Below, one piece after another: positions 6,123-12,470 of a DNA stretch of 12,470 nt. Numbering within the stretch: position 1 is the stretch's first letter; every line of letters starts with the position of its first letter. Source of the stretch: Chloroflexota bacterium (GTDB taxonomy: Bacteria > Chloroflexota > Dehalococcoidia > Lucifugimonadales > JADFKI01); contig JAGGDZ010000196.1 in NCBI GenBank assembly GCA_024648655.1, positions 1-12,470 on the forward strand, written 5' to 3'. The notes under the pieces are model-generated. The model did not search any database, was not told where the DNA came from, and saw only the letters and a program-made list of their open reading frames with translations. Made by a program: the position numbers and the translations under genes.

Positions 6123-7328
6123 TCATGGGCCATATTTCAATAGTTTACCCGCATGTGCCATCCCCAGCATCATCACTTCCGTAGCAGGCAGGTTTCGCAG
6201 AGACCCTGTAGCGCATGCTCGCTCGGTAAATTCATCGATGCCCTCCCCTTCCGTCCACGCCGAATGCACTAGCAGCGGGACTGGATGCCAGCTGTGCGCT
6301 CCTAGAACAGCAGGCGTAGAGTGATCGCCGGCGACTACCAGCACATCCGGCTTCATTTCGACCAGCCGTTCAATCCTTGCATCCAGCGCCTCCAGCGCCC
6401 GTACCTTGCTGTTGAAATCGCCATCTTCGCCTGCCGCGTCCGCAGGCTTGTAATGCAGAAAGAAGAAATCGTGCTCATCGAAGTGTTCTTCCAGCGTATC
6501 CAGCTCGTCGTCAAAGGTCATGCCTGTTGGAATGACCCGCATCCCTACTACTTTCGCCAATCCTCGATACATCGGGTACGCTGCCACCGCTCCGGGATTG
6601 AGACTGTACCGCTCTCCGAAGTCCGGCAGTTCCGGCAAAAGAGAAAATCCGCGGAGCATCGCCATGTTCGCGTACTCCCGCTCACGCAGGACCTCGCCGG
6701 CAGCCGTGATGAACGCCCTCACATGAGCCGCCGCTCGCTCGGATGCATCATCGAGCGCTCTGGCTTCCAGCGGCATGACGCCCACCATCTGCGGGTCGGT
6801 CTCACTAATGTTGTCGCTGAGGTCCTCACCACGCATAACCAGCACAAAACGATAATCCTGTACAGGATACACTTTGGCATCGACCCCGGATATTTCGATG
6901 TCGTTTAGCATCTCGACGAGTGGTGCGCTCTCCGCCGTCGGTATTCGTCCTGCTCTTCTGTCCGTTATATTGTTATTCCCGTCCACCGTGCATAGGTTTC
7001 CCCTAGCCGCGAGGTCTCCGGGTGCGAGTTCCACGTCTATGCCCAAGGCTTCAAGCACTCCTCTGCCCATCAGGTACTTGACTGGGTCGTAGCCAAACAA
7101 CGCCATGTGTCCAGGTCCGCTACCGGGTGTGATCCCATGCATCACAGGAGTCGTAACGCCTGCCGCGCTGCGGTTCGCGAGTCTGTCGAGGTTCGGCAGC
7201 TTTGCCGTCTCCAGTTCCGATTTTTTCGTTTCAGGACTCGGCGCACCGCCCAGCCCATCCACGACAAGCATGACAATCTTGGAACTGGTCGGACGGCAAA
7301 TATCGGCAAGAAATGGAAGATCAATCAT
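6123..7328 (-). CDS. apgM: Archaeal-type 2,3-bisphosphoglycerate-independent phosphoglycerate mutase
   Basis: ApgM interconverts 3- and 2-phosphoglycerate. This is the archaeal-type (about 400-residue) branch of the alkaline-phosphatase superfamily, not GpmI or GpmA. The 401-residue product shows the metal-binding start MLVVDGLGG (Asp24), PNLDRLA (45-51), and the phosphoserine-loop region TPGSGPGHMALFGYDP (67-82). It also has HYKPADAAGEDGD (292-304) and the C-terminal metal cluster GDHSTPAVLGAHSWHPVPLL (334-353). It abuts tpiA, with the TGA followed immediately by an ATG. A related family, phosphonopyruvate decarboxylase-like ApgM paralogues, shares these motifs, but the neighbours pgk and tpiA support glycolysis. 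It is separated from pgk by 219 bp. Confidence 0.9.
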   Translation of the reverse strand: MIDLPFLADICRPTSSKIVMLVVDGLGGAPSPETKKSELETAKLPNLDRLANRSAAGVTTPVMHGITPGSGPGHMALFGYDPVKYLMGRGVLEALGIDVELAPGDLAARGNLCTVDGNNNITDRRAGRIPTAESAPLVEMLNDIEISGVDAKVYPVQDYRFVLVMRGEDLSDNISETDPQMVGVMPLEARALDDASERAAAHVRAFITAAGEVLREREYANMAMLRGFSLLPELPDFGERYSLNPGAVAAYPMYRGLAKVVGMRVIPTGMTFDDELDTLEEHFDEHDFFFLHYKPADAAGEDGDFNSKVRALEALDARIERLVEMKPDVLVVAGDHSTPAVLGAHSWHPVPLLVHSAWTEGEGIDEFTERACATGSLRNLPATEVMMLGMAHAGKLLKYGP

Positions 7329-7547
7329 GAAGCCAATCCAAACGCTAGTTGAATTCTGGTTAATTATGTACTGATTTTGTAACTACAATAGATGTTAGCA
7401 TCAAAAGTAGTCTTGAATATATAACGCAGGAGAAAACTCTACTCCATTACGGAACGCGCGTAAAGAGCACAATACGTGAATGCCAACAGCCAACGAATTG
7501 CGATTGCTTGCTCGGACGAATGCAGGAACTCTGCCCGAAATTAAGAC
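7329..7547. other. Intergenic region between pgk and apgM
   Basis: This is a 219-bp AT-richer spacer. I see no convincing terminator after pgk. A weak minus-strand promoter candidate for apgM is TTGATG, 17 bases, TACAAA near 7380-7410 (each hexamer matches consensus at 4 of 6 positions). A plus-strand ORF entering pgk from 7480 is treated as a shadow. Confidence 0.3.
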
Positions 7548-8741
7548 TTACCTGTCCGGCAGTGCGGTGACACCCGGCAGTTCCCTGCCTTCCATGAATT
7601 CGAGGGACGCACCGCCGCCGGACGATACGTGGCTCATCCGGTCTGCCAACCCAAGCTTAGCGACTGCCTCTGCTGTCGAACCTCCGCCTATTACGGTCGT
7701 TGCATCCTCTAATGATGCAAGTGTTTCCGCAATCGCGCGCGTGCCATTCGAGAACGCCTCCCACTCGAACACACCCTGCGGTCCATTCCAAATGACAGCC
7801 CTGCTATCACGGATCGCCTTAGCATATTCCTCGGTGGTATTCGGTCCAATGTCCATCACCATGCAGTTAGTTGGAATAGCATCGACTCGGACTGCGAGCG
7901 CATCCGCGCCCTCTGCGAACGTGTCGGCAACTACGACGTCGAGAGGCAGCAACAACTTCGCGCCGCCGCCATCTAACTGCCTTATGAGTCGCTTGGCAAA
8001 CGCAATCACGTGGCTTTCGACCGGCGATTCGCCTACATCATGCCCTTGCGCCTTCAGAAACGTCGCCGCCATGCCCCCGCCGATGAGCAGCAGATCAACC
8101 TTATCAGACAGATTACCCAGCACTCCTATCTTGTCGGATACTTTGGCTCCACCCAAAATTGCGGCGAATGGCGTGGGTGGATCTTTTAGCAAACATCCCA
8201 GAACCCGCAGCTCTCTCTCCAACAGCAATCCAGCCACTGAAGGCATGTAGCGCGTTACGCCAACGTTCGATGCGTGCGCGCGATGCGCCACTCCGAATGC
8301 GTCATTGACGTACAGTGTCGCCAGAGATGCCAGCGCTTGTGCAAATTCGGCGTCATTCCCCTCCTCTCCGGGGTGGAAGCGCACATTCTCCAGCATCAGC
8401 ACTTCACCGGGAGCAAGGCGGGACACCATCTCACCGGCACTGTCGCCTATCGTATCTGTGCACTGAAAGACATCGGCGTCAAGCAGATCGCTCAGTCGCC
8501 GCGACACTGGAGCCATTCGCAGGGACTCGACTACCCGACCACGGGGACGACCAAGATGTGAGCAGACGACGACCTTGCATTCTTGCTCCAAGAGGTAACG
8601 TATCGTGGGAAGTGATACTCGAATTCTGCTGTCGTCCGAAATCTCGGTCGTTCCGGGCTTGAAGGGCACGTTGAAATCTACTCTGACGAGCGCGGTCTGC
8701 TCTCGCACCTCCACATCCTGAACGCTCTTCTTCTCAGTCAT
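7548..8741 (-). CDS. pgk: Phosphoglycerate kinase
   Basis: Pgk transfers the acyl phosphate of 1,3-bisphosphoglycerate to ADP. The 397-residue length is normal. N-domain motifs are VRVDFNVP (19-26), SHLGRPRG (61-68), MLENVRFHPGEE and the hinge-side YVNDAFGVAHRAHAS. C-domain nucleotide-binding motifs are ILGGAKVSDKIGVL, IWNGPQGVFEWEAF, IGGGSTAEAV and SSGGGASLEFMEG near the C-terminus. All are intact, so the enzyme should be active. The start ATG 8741 has a modest GGGG-type ribosome site 7 bases upstream. It begins 12 bp after the stop of the polyprenyl-synthase-like gene, so the two are probably one transcript. No GAPDH gene lies beside it in this window. Confidence 0.97.
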   Translation of the reverse strand: MTEKKSVQDVEVREQTALVRVDFNVPFKPGTTEISDDSRIRVSLPTIRYLLEQECKVVVCSHLGRPRGRVVESLRMAPVSRRLSDLLDADVFQCTDTIGDSAGEMVSRLAPGEVLMLENVRFHPGEEGNDAEFAQALASLATLYVNDAFGVAHRAHASNVGVTRYMPSVAGLLLERELRVLGCLLKDPPTPFAAILGGAKVSDKIGVLGNLSDKVDLLLIGGGMAATFLKAQGHDVGESPVESHVIAFAKRLIRQLDGGGAKLLLPLDVVVADTFAEGADALAVRVDAIPTNCMVMDIGPNTTEEYAKAIRDSRAVIWNGPQGVFEWEAFSNGTRAIAETLASLEDATTVIGGGSTAEAVAKLGLADRMSHVSSGGGASLEFMEGRELPGVTALPDR

Positions 8742-8753
8742 TTCTCTGCCCCG

Positions 8754-9782
8754 TCAGCGACTGCTTGTGAGCATTCCGATGTACTCTCGAATCCGAGACT
8801 TACCTTCAGGGGCAACGTCTTCGATTTCGAGGGCTGCCAGCGATTCCGCCTTCAGGGTATCCGCCATCTTCTCGCATGCAGCGCGCGCTCCCAGCCCATC
8901 TATGACCTCACGTAACTTCAAGGCATCGTCGGATTCCAGCACACGCTTGAAATAGATTTCGCCCAGCGCGCGCTTTTCGCTAACAGTTGCATTCTCAAGC
9001 GCATACACGACCGGAATGAGCTTCTTTTTGTTCAGCACCTCGACATTCGGTTGCGAGTTCCCGTTTCCGCCCCACAGCGCCGCGAGGTCCGACCGCACTT
9101 GCAGCGCAATGCCCAGCCTCTCACCGCAAGTTGCGAGAGCATTCCCTGTTTCAGCGCCAGCGCCCCCTACCAGCGCGCCAATCTGCATCGCGCACCCAAG
9201 CAGCGCACCGGTCTTGTCCGTCGCCAGACGCATATATGCTTCAACGCTCAGGTCAATCCGCTCCTGAGCCTCCAGGTCGCGGAACCGGCCTTCGCAAGCG
9301 CGCAGACCCGCTTTGTCCACAAGTCTTACGACATCGAAGACGCGCTCATCGGGCACGCCGCGGTCGGCAAGACGCAGCAGAGCAAGCCGTCCCAGCGCGT
9401 GCATGCCGTCTCCGGCGTTGATTGCCTGAGCGGGACCCCATACCCACCAGACGGCATCGCGCTCGTTTCGCTGGGGGTTTCCTTCCTGAACATCGTCATG
9501 AATCTCCGCGAACTTGTCCACCAGCTCCATGGCGGCGGCGGCAGGCAGGCAAGCATCAGCATCGCCGCCGACGGCTGTGCAGGCCAGCAGAGTCATCACA
9601 CCGTGCATCCGCTCCTGTCGCCGCGGCAAGTCACCGTCAAGAGCGTGCGCGCCCCGCCAGCCGAGATGGTAGCCCATCATGTCGTAGAGTGGAAATCCTC
9701 GCTCATTGACAATTGCCATTAGCTCGGCGTCCACGCGTTCAGTGAGTTCGTCTATGTGCGTTGATGTAGTCAATCTTTCCAC
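8754..9782 (-). CDS. Polyprenyl-synthase-like protein with altered aspartate motifs
   Basis: The 342-residue, mostly helical protein belongs to the trans-isoprenyl diphosphate synthase superfamily, whose members condense isopentenyl diphosphate with allylic diphosphates. The first aspartate-rich motif is HDDVQEGNPQR (95-105): two Asp remain, the third is Glu100, and the paired arginine after R105 is Asn. The second is QVRSDLAALWGG (228-239), where a normal protein has DDxxD; here only Asp232 is kept. Other superfamily landmarks remain: KTGALLGCAMQIGAL (190-204), AINAGDGMHALGRLAL (120-135), and a lysine-rich NKKKLIPVVYAL (251-262) at the usual substrate-loop place. It may be an altered-specificity enzyme, a non-catalytic partner subunit or an inactive homologue. 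The start is GTG 9782 with no good Shine-Dalgarno, so it is uncertain. pgk follows 12 bp later. Confidence 0.8.
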   Translation of the reverse strand: MERLTTSTHIDELTERVDAELMAIVNERGFPLYDMMGYHLGWRGAHALDGDLPRRQERMHGVMTLLACTAVGGDADACLPAAAAMELVDKFAEIHDDVQEGNPQRNERDAVWWVWGPAQAINAGDGMHALGRLALLRLADRGVPDERVFDVVRLVDKAGLRACEGRFRDLEAQERIDLSVEAYMRLATDKTGALLGCAMQIGALVGGAGAETGNALATCGERLGIALQVRSDLAALWGGNGNSQPNVEVLNKKKLIPVVYALENATVSEKRALGEIYFKRVLESDDALKLREVIDGLGARAACEKMADTLKAESLAALEIEDVAPEGKSRIREYIGMLTSSR

Positions 9783-10018
9783 TGGATACCAGAATCAATA
9801 CTCTTCGCGAGAGTAATTCTTGGATTCACTCCGTCGCGTACAGGAATGCGATGTACCGTCGTATAACCACTGCGCACACACCATATCCGTACGTCCGGAC
9901 TTTTGTCTATAAGATATTGGGATGCCTTGGGGTCATCATTACCTACGTTATGCTCTCCGCTCTCGGTATGTATTGCGACAATCCTTCCTTTTTCTTTAAT
10001 ACCATGTCCTAATACCAT
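9770..10018 (-). CDS. Doubtful hypothetical ORF overlapping the prenyl-synthase start
   Basis: An 82-codon frame runs from ATG 10018 to TGA 9770, overlapping the first codons of the downstream gene by 13 bp. The product (…RIVAIHTESGEHNVGNDD… to …SIDSGIQWKD) has no signal peptide, membrane segment or motif I recognise. Its start lies in a 13-bp tandem duplication, and its last part translates the hairpin at 9789-9823, so it is more likely non-coding. If it is expressed, its overlap could couple translation to the prenyl-synthase-like gene, which lacks its own Shine-Dalgarno. Confidence 0.2.
   Translation of the reverse strand: MVLGHGIKEKGRIVAIHTESGEHNVGNDDPKASQYLIDKSPDVRIWCVRSGYTTVHRIPVRDGVNPRITLAKSIDSGIQWKD
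9789..9823. repeat. Imperfect inverted repeat / hairpin upstream of the prenyl-synthase-like gene
   Basis: The arm ccagaatcaatactc (9789-9803) and the arm gagtaattcttgg (9811-9823) pair imperfectly around ttcgcga. The core is ACTCT/AGAGT, 5 bp, around TCGCG. It ends 6-7 bases upstream of the GTG start at 9782. Its GGAT…ATCC-flanked look resembles dispersed REP-like palindromes, but I see no second copy in the window, so this class is a guess. Confidence 0.4.
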
Positions 10019-10022
10019 ATCC
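9997..10022. repeat. Tandem duplication, 2 x 13 bp (12/13 identical)
   Basis: taataccatgtcc (9997-10009) is followed directly by taataccatatcc (10010-10022); they differ at one base. The minus-strand copies create ATGGTATTA twice, one of which is the start of the doubtful 82-codon ORF. It is 12 bp from the 19-bp duplication. Confidence 0.85.
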
Positions 10023-10034
10023 TACTCGCACAAG

Positions 10035-10072
10035 CAACCGGAGGTTTTCTCTTCAACCGGAGGTTTTCTCTT
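10035..10072. repeat. Perfect tandem duplication, 2 x 19 bp
   Basis: caaccggaggttttctctt occurs twice without spacer (10035-10053 and 10054-10072), with no mismatch. Each unit contains a small hairpin, AACC-gga-GGTT, followed by a T-rich tail on the plus strand. Perfect identity suggests a recent duplication or maintained sites. It lies in the leader side of the prenyl-synthase-like gene. Confidence 0.9.
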
Positions 10073-10199
10073 AGATTTAGTCGCCCACTCGTGTGAAGAG
10101 ATATGCAGGAGGGTAGCGCGAGCGCCCTTTGAGCAAAATGGGCTCTGGTCTCCCGCCTACACCGGAAAGATGGGAAGAGCACGAAATCACCACTGACCG

Positions 10200-10835
10200 T
10201 CATCTCAGCTCCTTCCCAAGAACAGCCTCAATCTCCTCCCTCGAAACTGCCCCCTCCCGAAGCACCCTCATTTTATCGCCGCTAATATCCATAATCGTTG
10301 AAGCCACGCCGCCCAGCGCATCTCCGCCGTCCAGTACGAAGTCAATTGCATCGCCGAATTCACGCCTCACACTTGCTGCGTTCGTAAGGGCGGGCCTGCC
10401 GCTGAGGTTCGCGCTTGTGCCTGTGATAGGCGCGCTTAGCGTCTTCGCAATCGCTCTCGGCACGGGGTGGTCCGGCACTCTTAGCGCGACCGTGTCAAGC
10501 CCTGCTGTCACGATATCAGGTATGCCTGCGCTCTTGCTAACGACGAGTGTCAGCGCACCCGGCCAGAACCGCTCCATCAGTGTCCAAGCCGCCTGTGGCA
10601 TCTTTTCGGCGCACATCCTCACCTCCTCCGCTTCCGAAAGCAGGAGCGGCAACGCCATTCCCTCCGGACGTCCCTTCAGCTCATATATCTTCAGAACTGC
10701 GGACTCATCGAATGCATTCGCCGCAAGCCCATACACCGTATCGGTAGGAATAGCCGCTACACCACCGCTCGCAAGCACATCCACGGCGGCTCTGATTTGC
10801 TCATGCATCGCATCGTGTAGCGGTAAAACGGCCAT
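10200..10835 (-). CDS. tsaC: L-threonylcarbamoyladenylate synthase (Sua5/YrdC/TsaC family)
   Basis: This enzyme makes threonylcarbamoyl-AMP from threonine, bicarbonate and ATP, the first step of the t6A37 modification in tRNAs reading ANN codons. From ATG 10835 the product is 211 residues, a YrdC domain: AIPTDTVYGLAANA (28-41), the KGRP signature (54-57), ALPLLLSEAEE, RFWPGALTLVV, VALRVPDHPV and the nucleotide-site PITGTSANLSG, then DGG…STIMD and VLREGAVS. The length fits a YrdC domain only, without the extra C-terminal Sua5 domain. The start is decided by GGAG located 6 bases before ATG 10835; an upstream GTG at 10847 overlaps that site. It is transcribed divergently from guaA and is not tightly linked to pgk, with 417 bp between it and the next minus-strand gene. 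Confidence 0.94.
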   Translation of the reverse strand: MAVLPLHDAMHEQIRAAVDVLASGGVAAIPTDTVYGLAANAFDESAVLKIYELKGRPEGMALPLLLSEAEEVRMCAEKMPQAAWTLMERFWPGALTLVVSKSAGIPDIVTAGLDTVALRVPDHPVPRAIAKTLSAPITGTSANLSGRPALTNAASVRREFGDAIDFVLDGGDALGGVASTIMDISGDKMRVLREGAVSREEIEAVLGKELR

Positions 10836-10853
10836 CTGAATCTCCACTTATGG

Positions 10854-10882
10854 TTGAATTAGTATATCATAGATGGTAGATT
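10854..10882 (+). promoter_or_regulatory. Candidate guaA promoter
   Basis: TTGAAT (10854-10859) and TAGATT (10877-10882) are 17 bases apart, each matching the sigma-70 consensus at four of six positions. The guaA ATG follows about 45 bases later. Plausible by position, weak by sequence. Confidence 0.35.
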
Positions 10883-10909
10883 TTAATGACCCTGCGCGAG
10901 TTTCGACAA
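10880..10909 (-). promoter_or_regulatory. Candidate tsaC promoter
   Basis: On the minus strand TTGTCG (10904-10909) and TAAAAT (10880-10885, 5 of 6) are 18 bases apart, about 45 bases upstream of the tsaC ATG. The -10 overlaps the candidate guaA -10 on the other strand by three bases (10880-10882). Confidence 0.4.
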
Positions 10910-10927
10910 CCCTAAGGTAATGGGTAG

Positions 10928-12470
10928 ATGTTGAAGGAAGACAGCCCCATAGGCCGAACAACAACAATCGGATCCCCAACGACAGGCCGCGTGCAACGCG
11001 AGACTGTCGTCGTCATCGATTTTGGCTCGCAGTACAGCATGCTAATCGCTCGCCGCGTGCGTGAGAGCAGCGTCTATTGCGAGATTATCCCACACACCGC
11101 GGACTGGGATTCCGTCTCCCGCCTGAATCCGAAGGGCATTATACTATCCGGCGGACCCGCAAGTGTTTATGAAGAGAACGCTCCCCTCGCCCCCGAGTGG
11201 GTGTACGAATCCGGCCTGCCCGTACTCGGCATCTGCTACGGCATGCAAGCTATGGCGTACCAGCTCGGCGGCAAGGTAGCGCCGTCATCCCACAGAGAAT
11301 ACGGTCACGCCGTGATGGCTCGTGGCTCGGACTGCGAGCCGCTCTTCAAAGGATTGCCCCAGTCCATGCCGGTGTGGATGAGTCATGGCGACCAGATCAC
11401 GGAGACGCCACCGGGTTTCAAGTCCCTCGCGCGCTCCGAGAATTCACCGGTGGTGGTCATGGGCAACGGCGCCGGCATGCTCGGCTTGCAGTTCCACCCC
11501 GAGGTCGCTCACACGCCACAGGGTAAGAAGATCATCGAGAACTTCCTCTACCAAATTTGCGGCTGTGAAGCTCTATGGACGCCCGGCAACTTCGTAAGCG
11601 ACAGTGTGGAGCGCGTCCGCAAGCAGGTCGGCGACGGCAAAGTCATCTGCGCTCTGTCCGGCGGCGTTGACTCGGCGGTAGCGGCTGCGCTAATTCAGCG
11701 CGCCGTTGGAGATCGCCTTACCTGCATCTTTGTGAACAACGGCATGATGAGGAAAGGGGAACCACAGGCTGTCAGCGACACATTCCGGCGCCATTTCCAA
11801 GCTAACTTCATCTACACCGATGCGACCGAGAACTTTCTCGGCGCGCTCCGAGGCGTCATCGATCCTGAGCAAAAGCGTAAGATTATCGGCGAAGAGTTCA
11901 TCCGCGTCTTCGACGAAGAAGCCGCGCGAATCGGCGAAGTTGATTTCCTGGCGCAAGGCACGCTCTATCCAGACGTCATAGAAAGCGAGACGACCGACAA
12001 CACAGTCTCCGCCAAGATCAAGTCGCACCACAATGTCGGCGGGCTGCCTGAGCACATGAAACTCAGCCTCGTCGAACCTCTGCGCTACCTGTTCAAGGAT
12101 GAGGTGCGCGGCGTCGGCTTGGAACTCAACCTCCCCGAAGAGATTGTCTATCGCCAGCCCTTCCCTGGACCGGGCCTTGCCATTCGCATCATCGGTGAAG
12201 TAACGCACGACAAACTGACGGTGCTACAAGATGCCGACGCCATTGTGATGGATGAGGTCCGCAGAAACGACCTCTACCGAGAACTGTGGCAGAGCTTCGC
12301 CGTTCTAACGGACACCCGCAGCGTGGGAGTAACGGGCGACTTCCGCACATACGGCCATGTCATAGCCATCCGAGCCGTCAGCAGCGAAGACGCCATGACC
12401 GCGGACTGGGCGCGCATTCCCTACGACGTGCTTGCGCGCATCTCCACACGAATCGCCAACGAAGTCCCAG
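10928..12470 (+). CDS. guaA: GMP synthase (glutamine-hydrolysing), 3' end outside window
   Basis: GuaA aminates XMP to GMP using glutamine-derived ammonia and ATP. The 514 codons present cover nearly the whole enzyme. The class I glutaminase domain has VVVIDFGSQYS, LSGGPASVY, nucleophile GICYGMQ (Cys103) and FHPEV (His190, Glu192). The ATP pyrophosphatase domain has LSGGVDSAVAAAL (243-255). The dimerisation domain has RQPFPGPGLAIRIIGE. The sequence stops at ARISTRIANEVP, a few residues short of the usual C-terminus. From ATG 10928, with AAGG 10 bases upstream, about 24 residues precede VVVIDFGSQ, longer than usual. A GTG at 10991 would give a conventional N-terminus but has only a weak ribosome site. 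It is the only plus-strand gene and diverges from tsaC. Confidence 0.96.
   Translation, partial: MLKEDSPIGRTTTIGSPTTGRVQRETVVVIDFGSQYSMLIARRVRESSVYCEIIPHTADWDSVSRLNPKGIILSGGPASVYEENAPLAPEWVYESGLPVLGICYGMQAMAYQLGGKVAPSSHREYGHAVMARGSDCEPLFKGLPQSMPVWMSHGDQITETPPGFKSLARSENSPVVVMGNGAGMLGLQFHPEVAHTPQGKKIIENFLYQICGCEALWTPGNFVSDSVERVRKQVGDGKVICALSGGVDSAVAAALIQRAVGDRLTCIFVNNGMMRKGEPQAVSDTFRRHFQANFIYTDATENFLGALRGVIDPEQKRKIIGEEFIRVFDEEAARIGEVDFLAQGTLYPDVIESETTDNTVSAKIKSHHNVGGLPEHMKLSLVEPLRYLFKDEVRGVGLELNLPEEIVYRQPFPGPGLAIRIIGEVTHDKLTVLQDADAIVMDEVRRNDLYRELWQSFAVLTDTRSVGVTGDFRTYGHVIAIRAVSSEDAMTADWARIPYDVLARISTRIANEVP

Larger units (their letters stand above)
9783..10199. other. 417-bp spacer between tsaC and the prenyl-synthase-like gene
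   Basis: There is no confident gene here. The stretch holds a hairpin-forming sequence next to the downstream gene, a 13-bp and a 19-bp tandem duplication, and the doubtful 82-codon ORF. It is AT-richer than its neighbours. A weak minus-strand promoter candidate is TTGCTT, 17 bases, TATTAG around 10010-10038. I see no clear terminator after tsaC and no tRNA-like cloverleaf. Confidence 0.5.

Noticed and set aside
7480..8250. 256-codon plus-strand ORF opposite pgk
   Set aside because: It is Ser/Ala/Pro-rich low-complexity translation, antisense to intact pgk.
9051..9722. 223-codon plus-strand ORF opposite the prenyl-synthase-like gene
   Set aside because: It is antisense to a recognisable protein; no domain and no ribosome site.
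10009..10203. 64-codon minus-strand ORF just after tsaC
   Set aside because: It is Arg-rich with no motif, it crosses the 19-bp tandem duplication, and its start overlaps the end of tsaC without a ribosome site.
11690..12208. 172-codon minus-strand ORF inside guaA
   Set aside because: It is antisense to the ATP-pyrophosphatase and dimerisation domains of GuaA, which are fully conserved in sequence.
1..12470. CRISPR arrays, tRNA/rRNA genes, riboswitches, phage or defence modules
   Set aside because: Looked for in all gaps; only two-copy tandem repeats and short hairpins are present, and no RNA-gene signature was recognised by eye.

Overview
This is a bacterial chromosomal window dominated by conserved housekeeping genes. 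Nine genes read leftward (minus strand) and one, guaA, reads rightward at the right edge. LL-diaminopimelate aminotransferase beside dapF, an archaeal-type ApgM phosphoglycerate mutase beside tpiA and pgk, and a divergent polyprenyl-synthase-like protein together suggest Chloroflexota, perhaps Dehalococcoidia/SAR202. That assignment is an inference from gene content; no marker search was possible. Much of the non-coding DNA is more AT-rich than the genes and carries short tandem duplications.

Layout, left to right. 1-255: the 5' part of an IS1-like transposase running off the left edge. 338-372: a minus-strand intrinsic terminator. 397-688: a small, apparently two-helix membrane protein whose reading frame is interrupted by one extra base in a G5 run. 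718-1872: hflX. 1931-3103: dapL. 3281-3311: a second minus-strand terminator. 3346-4191: dapF. 4334-5293: miaA. 5322-6077: tpiA. 6123-7328: apgM. 7548-8741: pgk. 8754-9782: polyprenyl-synthase-like gene. 9783-10199: non-coding-looking stretch with two tandem duplications and a hairpin. 10200-10835: tsaC. 10836-10927: divergent promoter region. 10928 to the end: guaA, cut before its stop codon.

Transcription, by inference. dapL, hflX and the small membrane ORF form one unit between the terminators at 3281-3311 and 338-372. apgM, tpiA and miaA are tightly packed, probably continuing into dapF before the 3281-3311 terminator. The polyprenyl-like gene and pgk are 12 bp apart. tsaC and guaA diverge from a shared 92-bp region.

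How the genes work together: pgk, tpiA and apgM cover three steps of triose/lower glycolysis; GAPDH and enolase are not in the window. DapL and DapF give the short aminotransferase route to meso-diaminopimelate, for lysine and possibly peptidoglycan. MiaA and TsaC supply the A37 modifications of tRNAs reading U-starting and A-starting codons, HflX is a ribosome-associated GTPase, and GuaA makes GMP. I see no CRISPR array, tRNA, rRNA, phage, toxin or obvious defence system. The most unusual items are the frameshifted membrane ORF and the prenyl-synthase homologue with eroded aspartate motifs; I do not see a clearly new multi-gene system.
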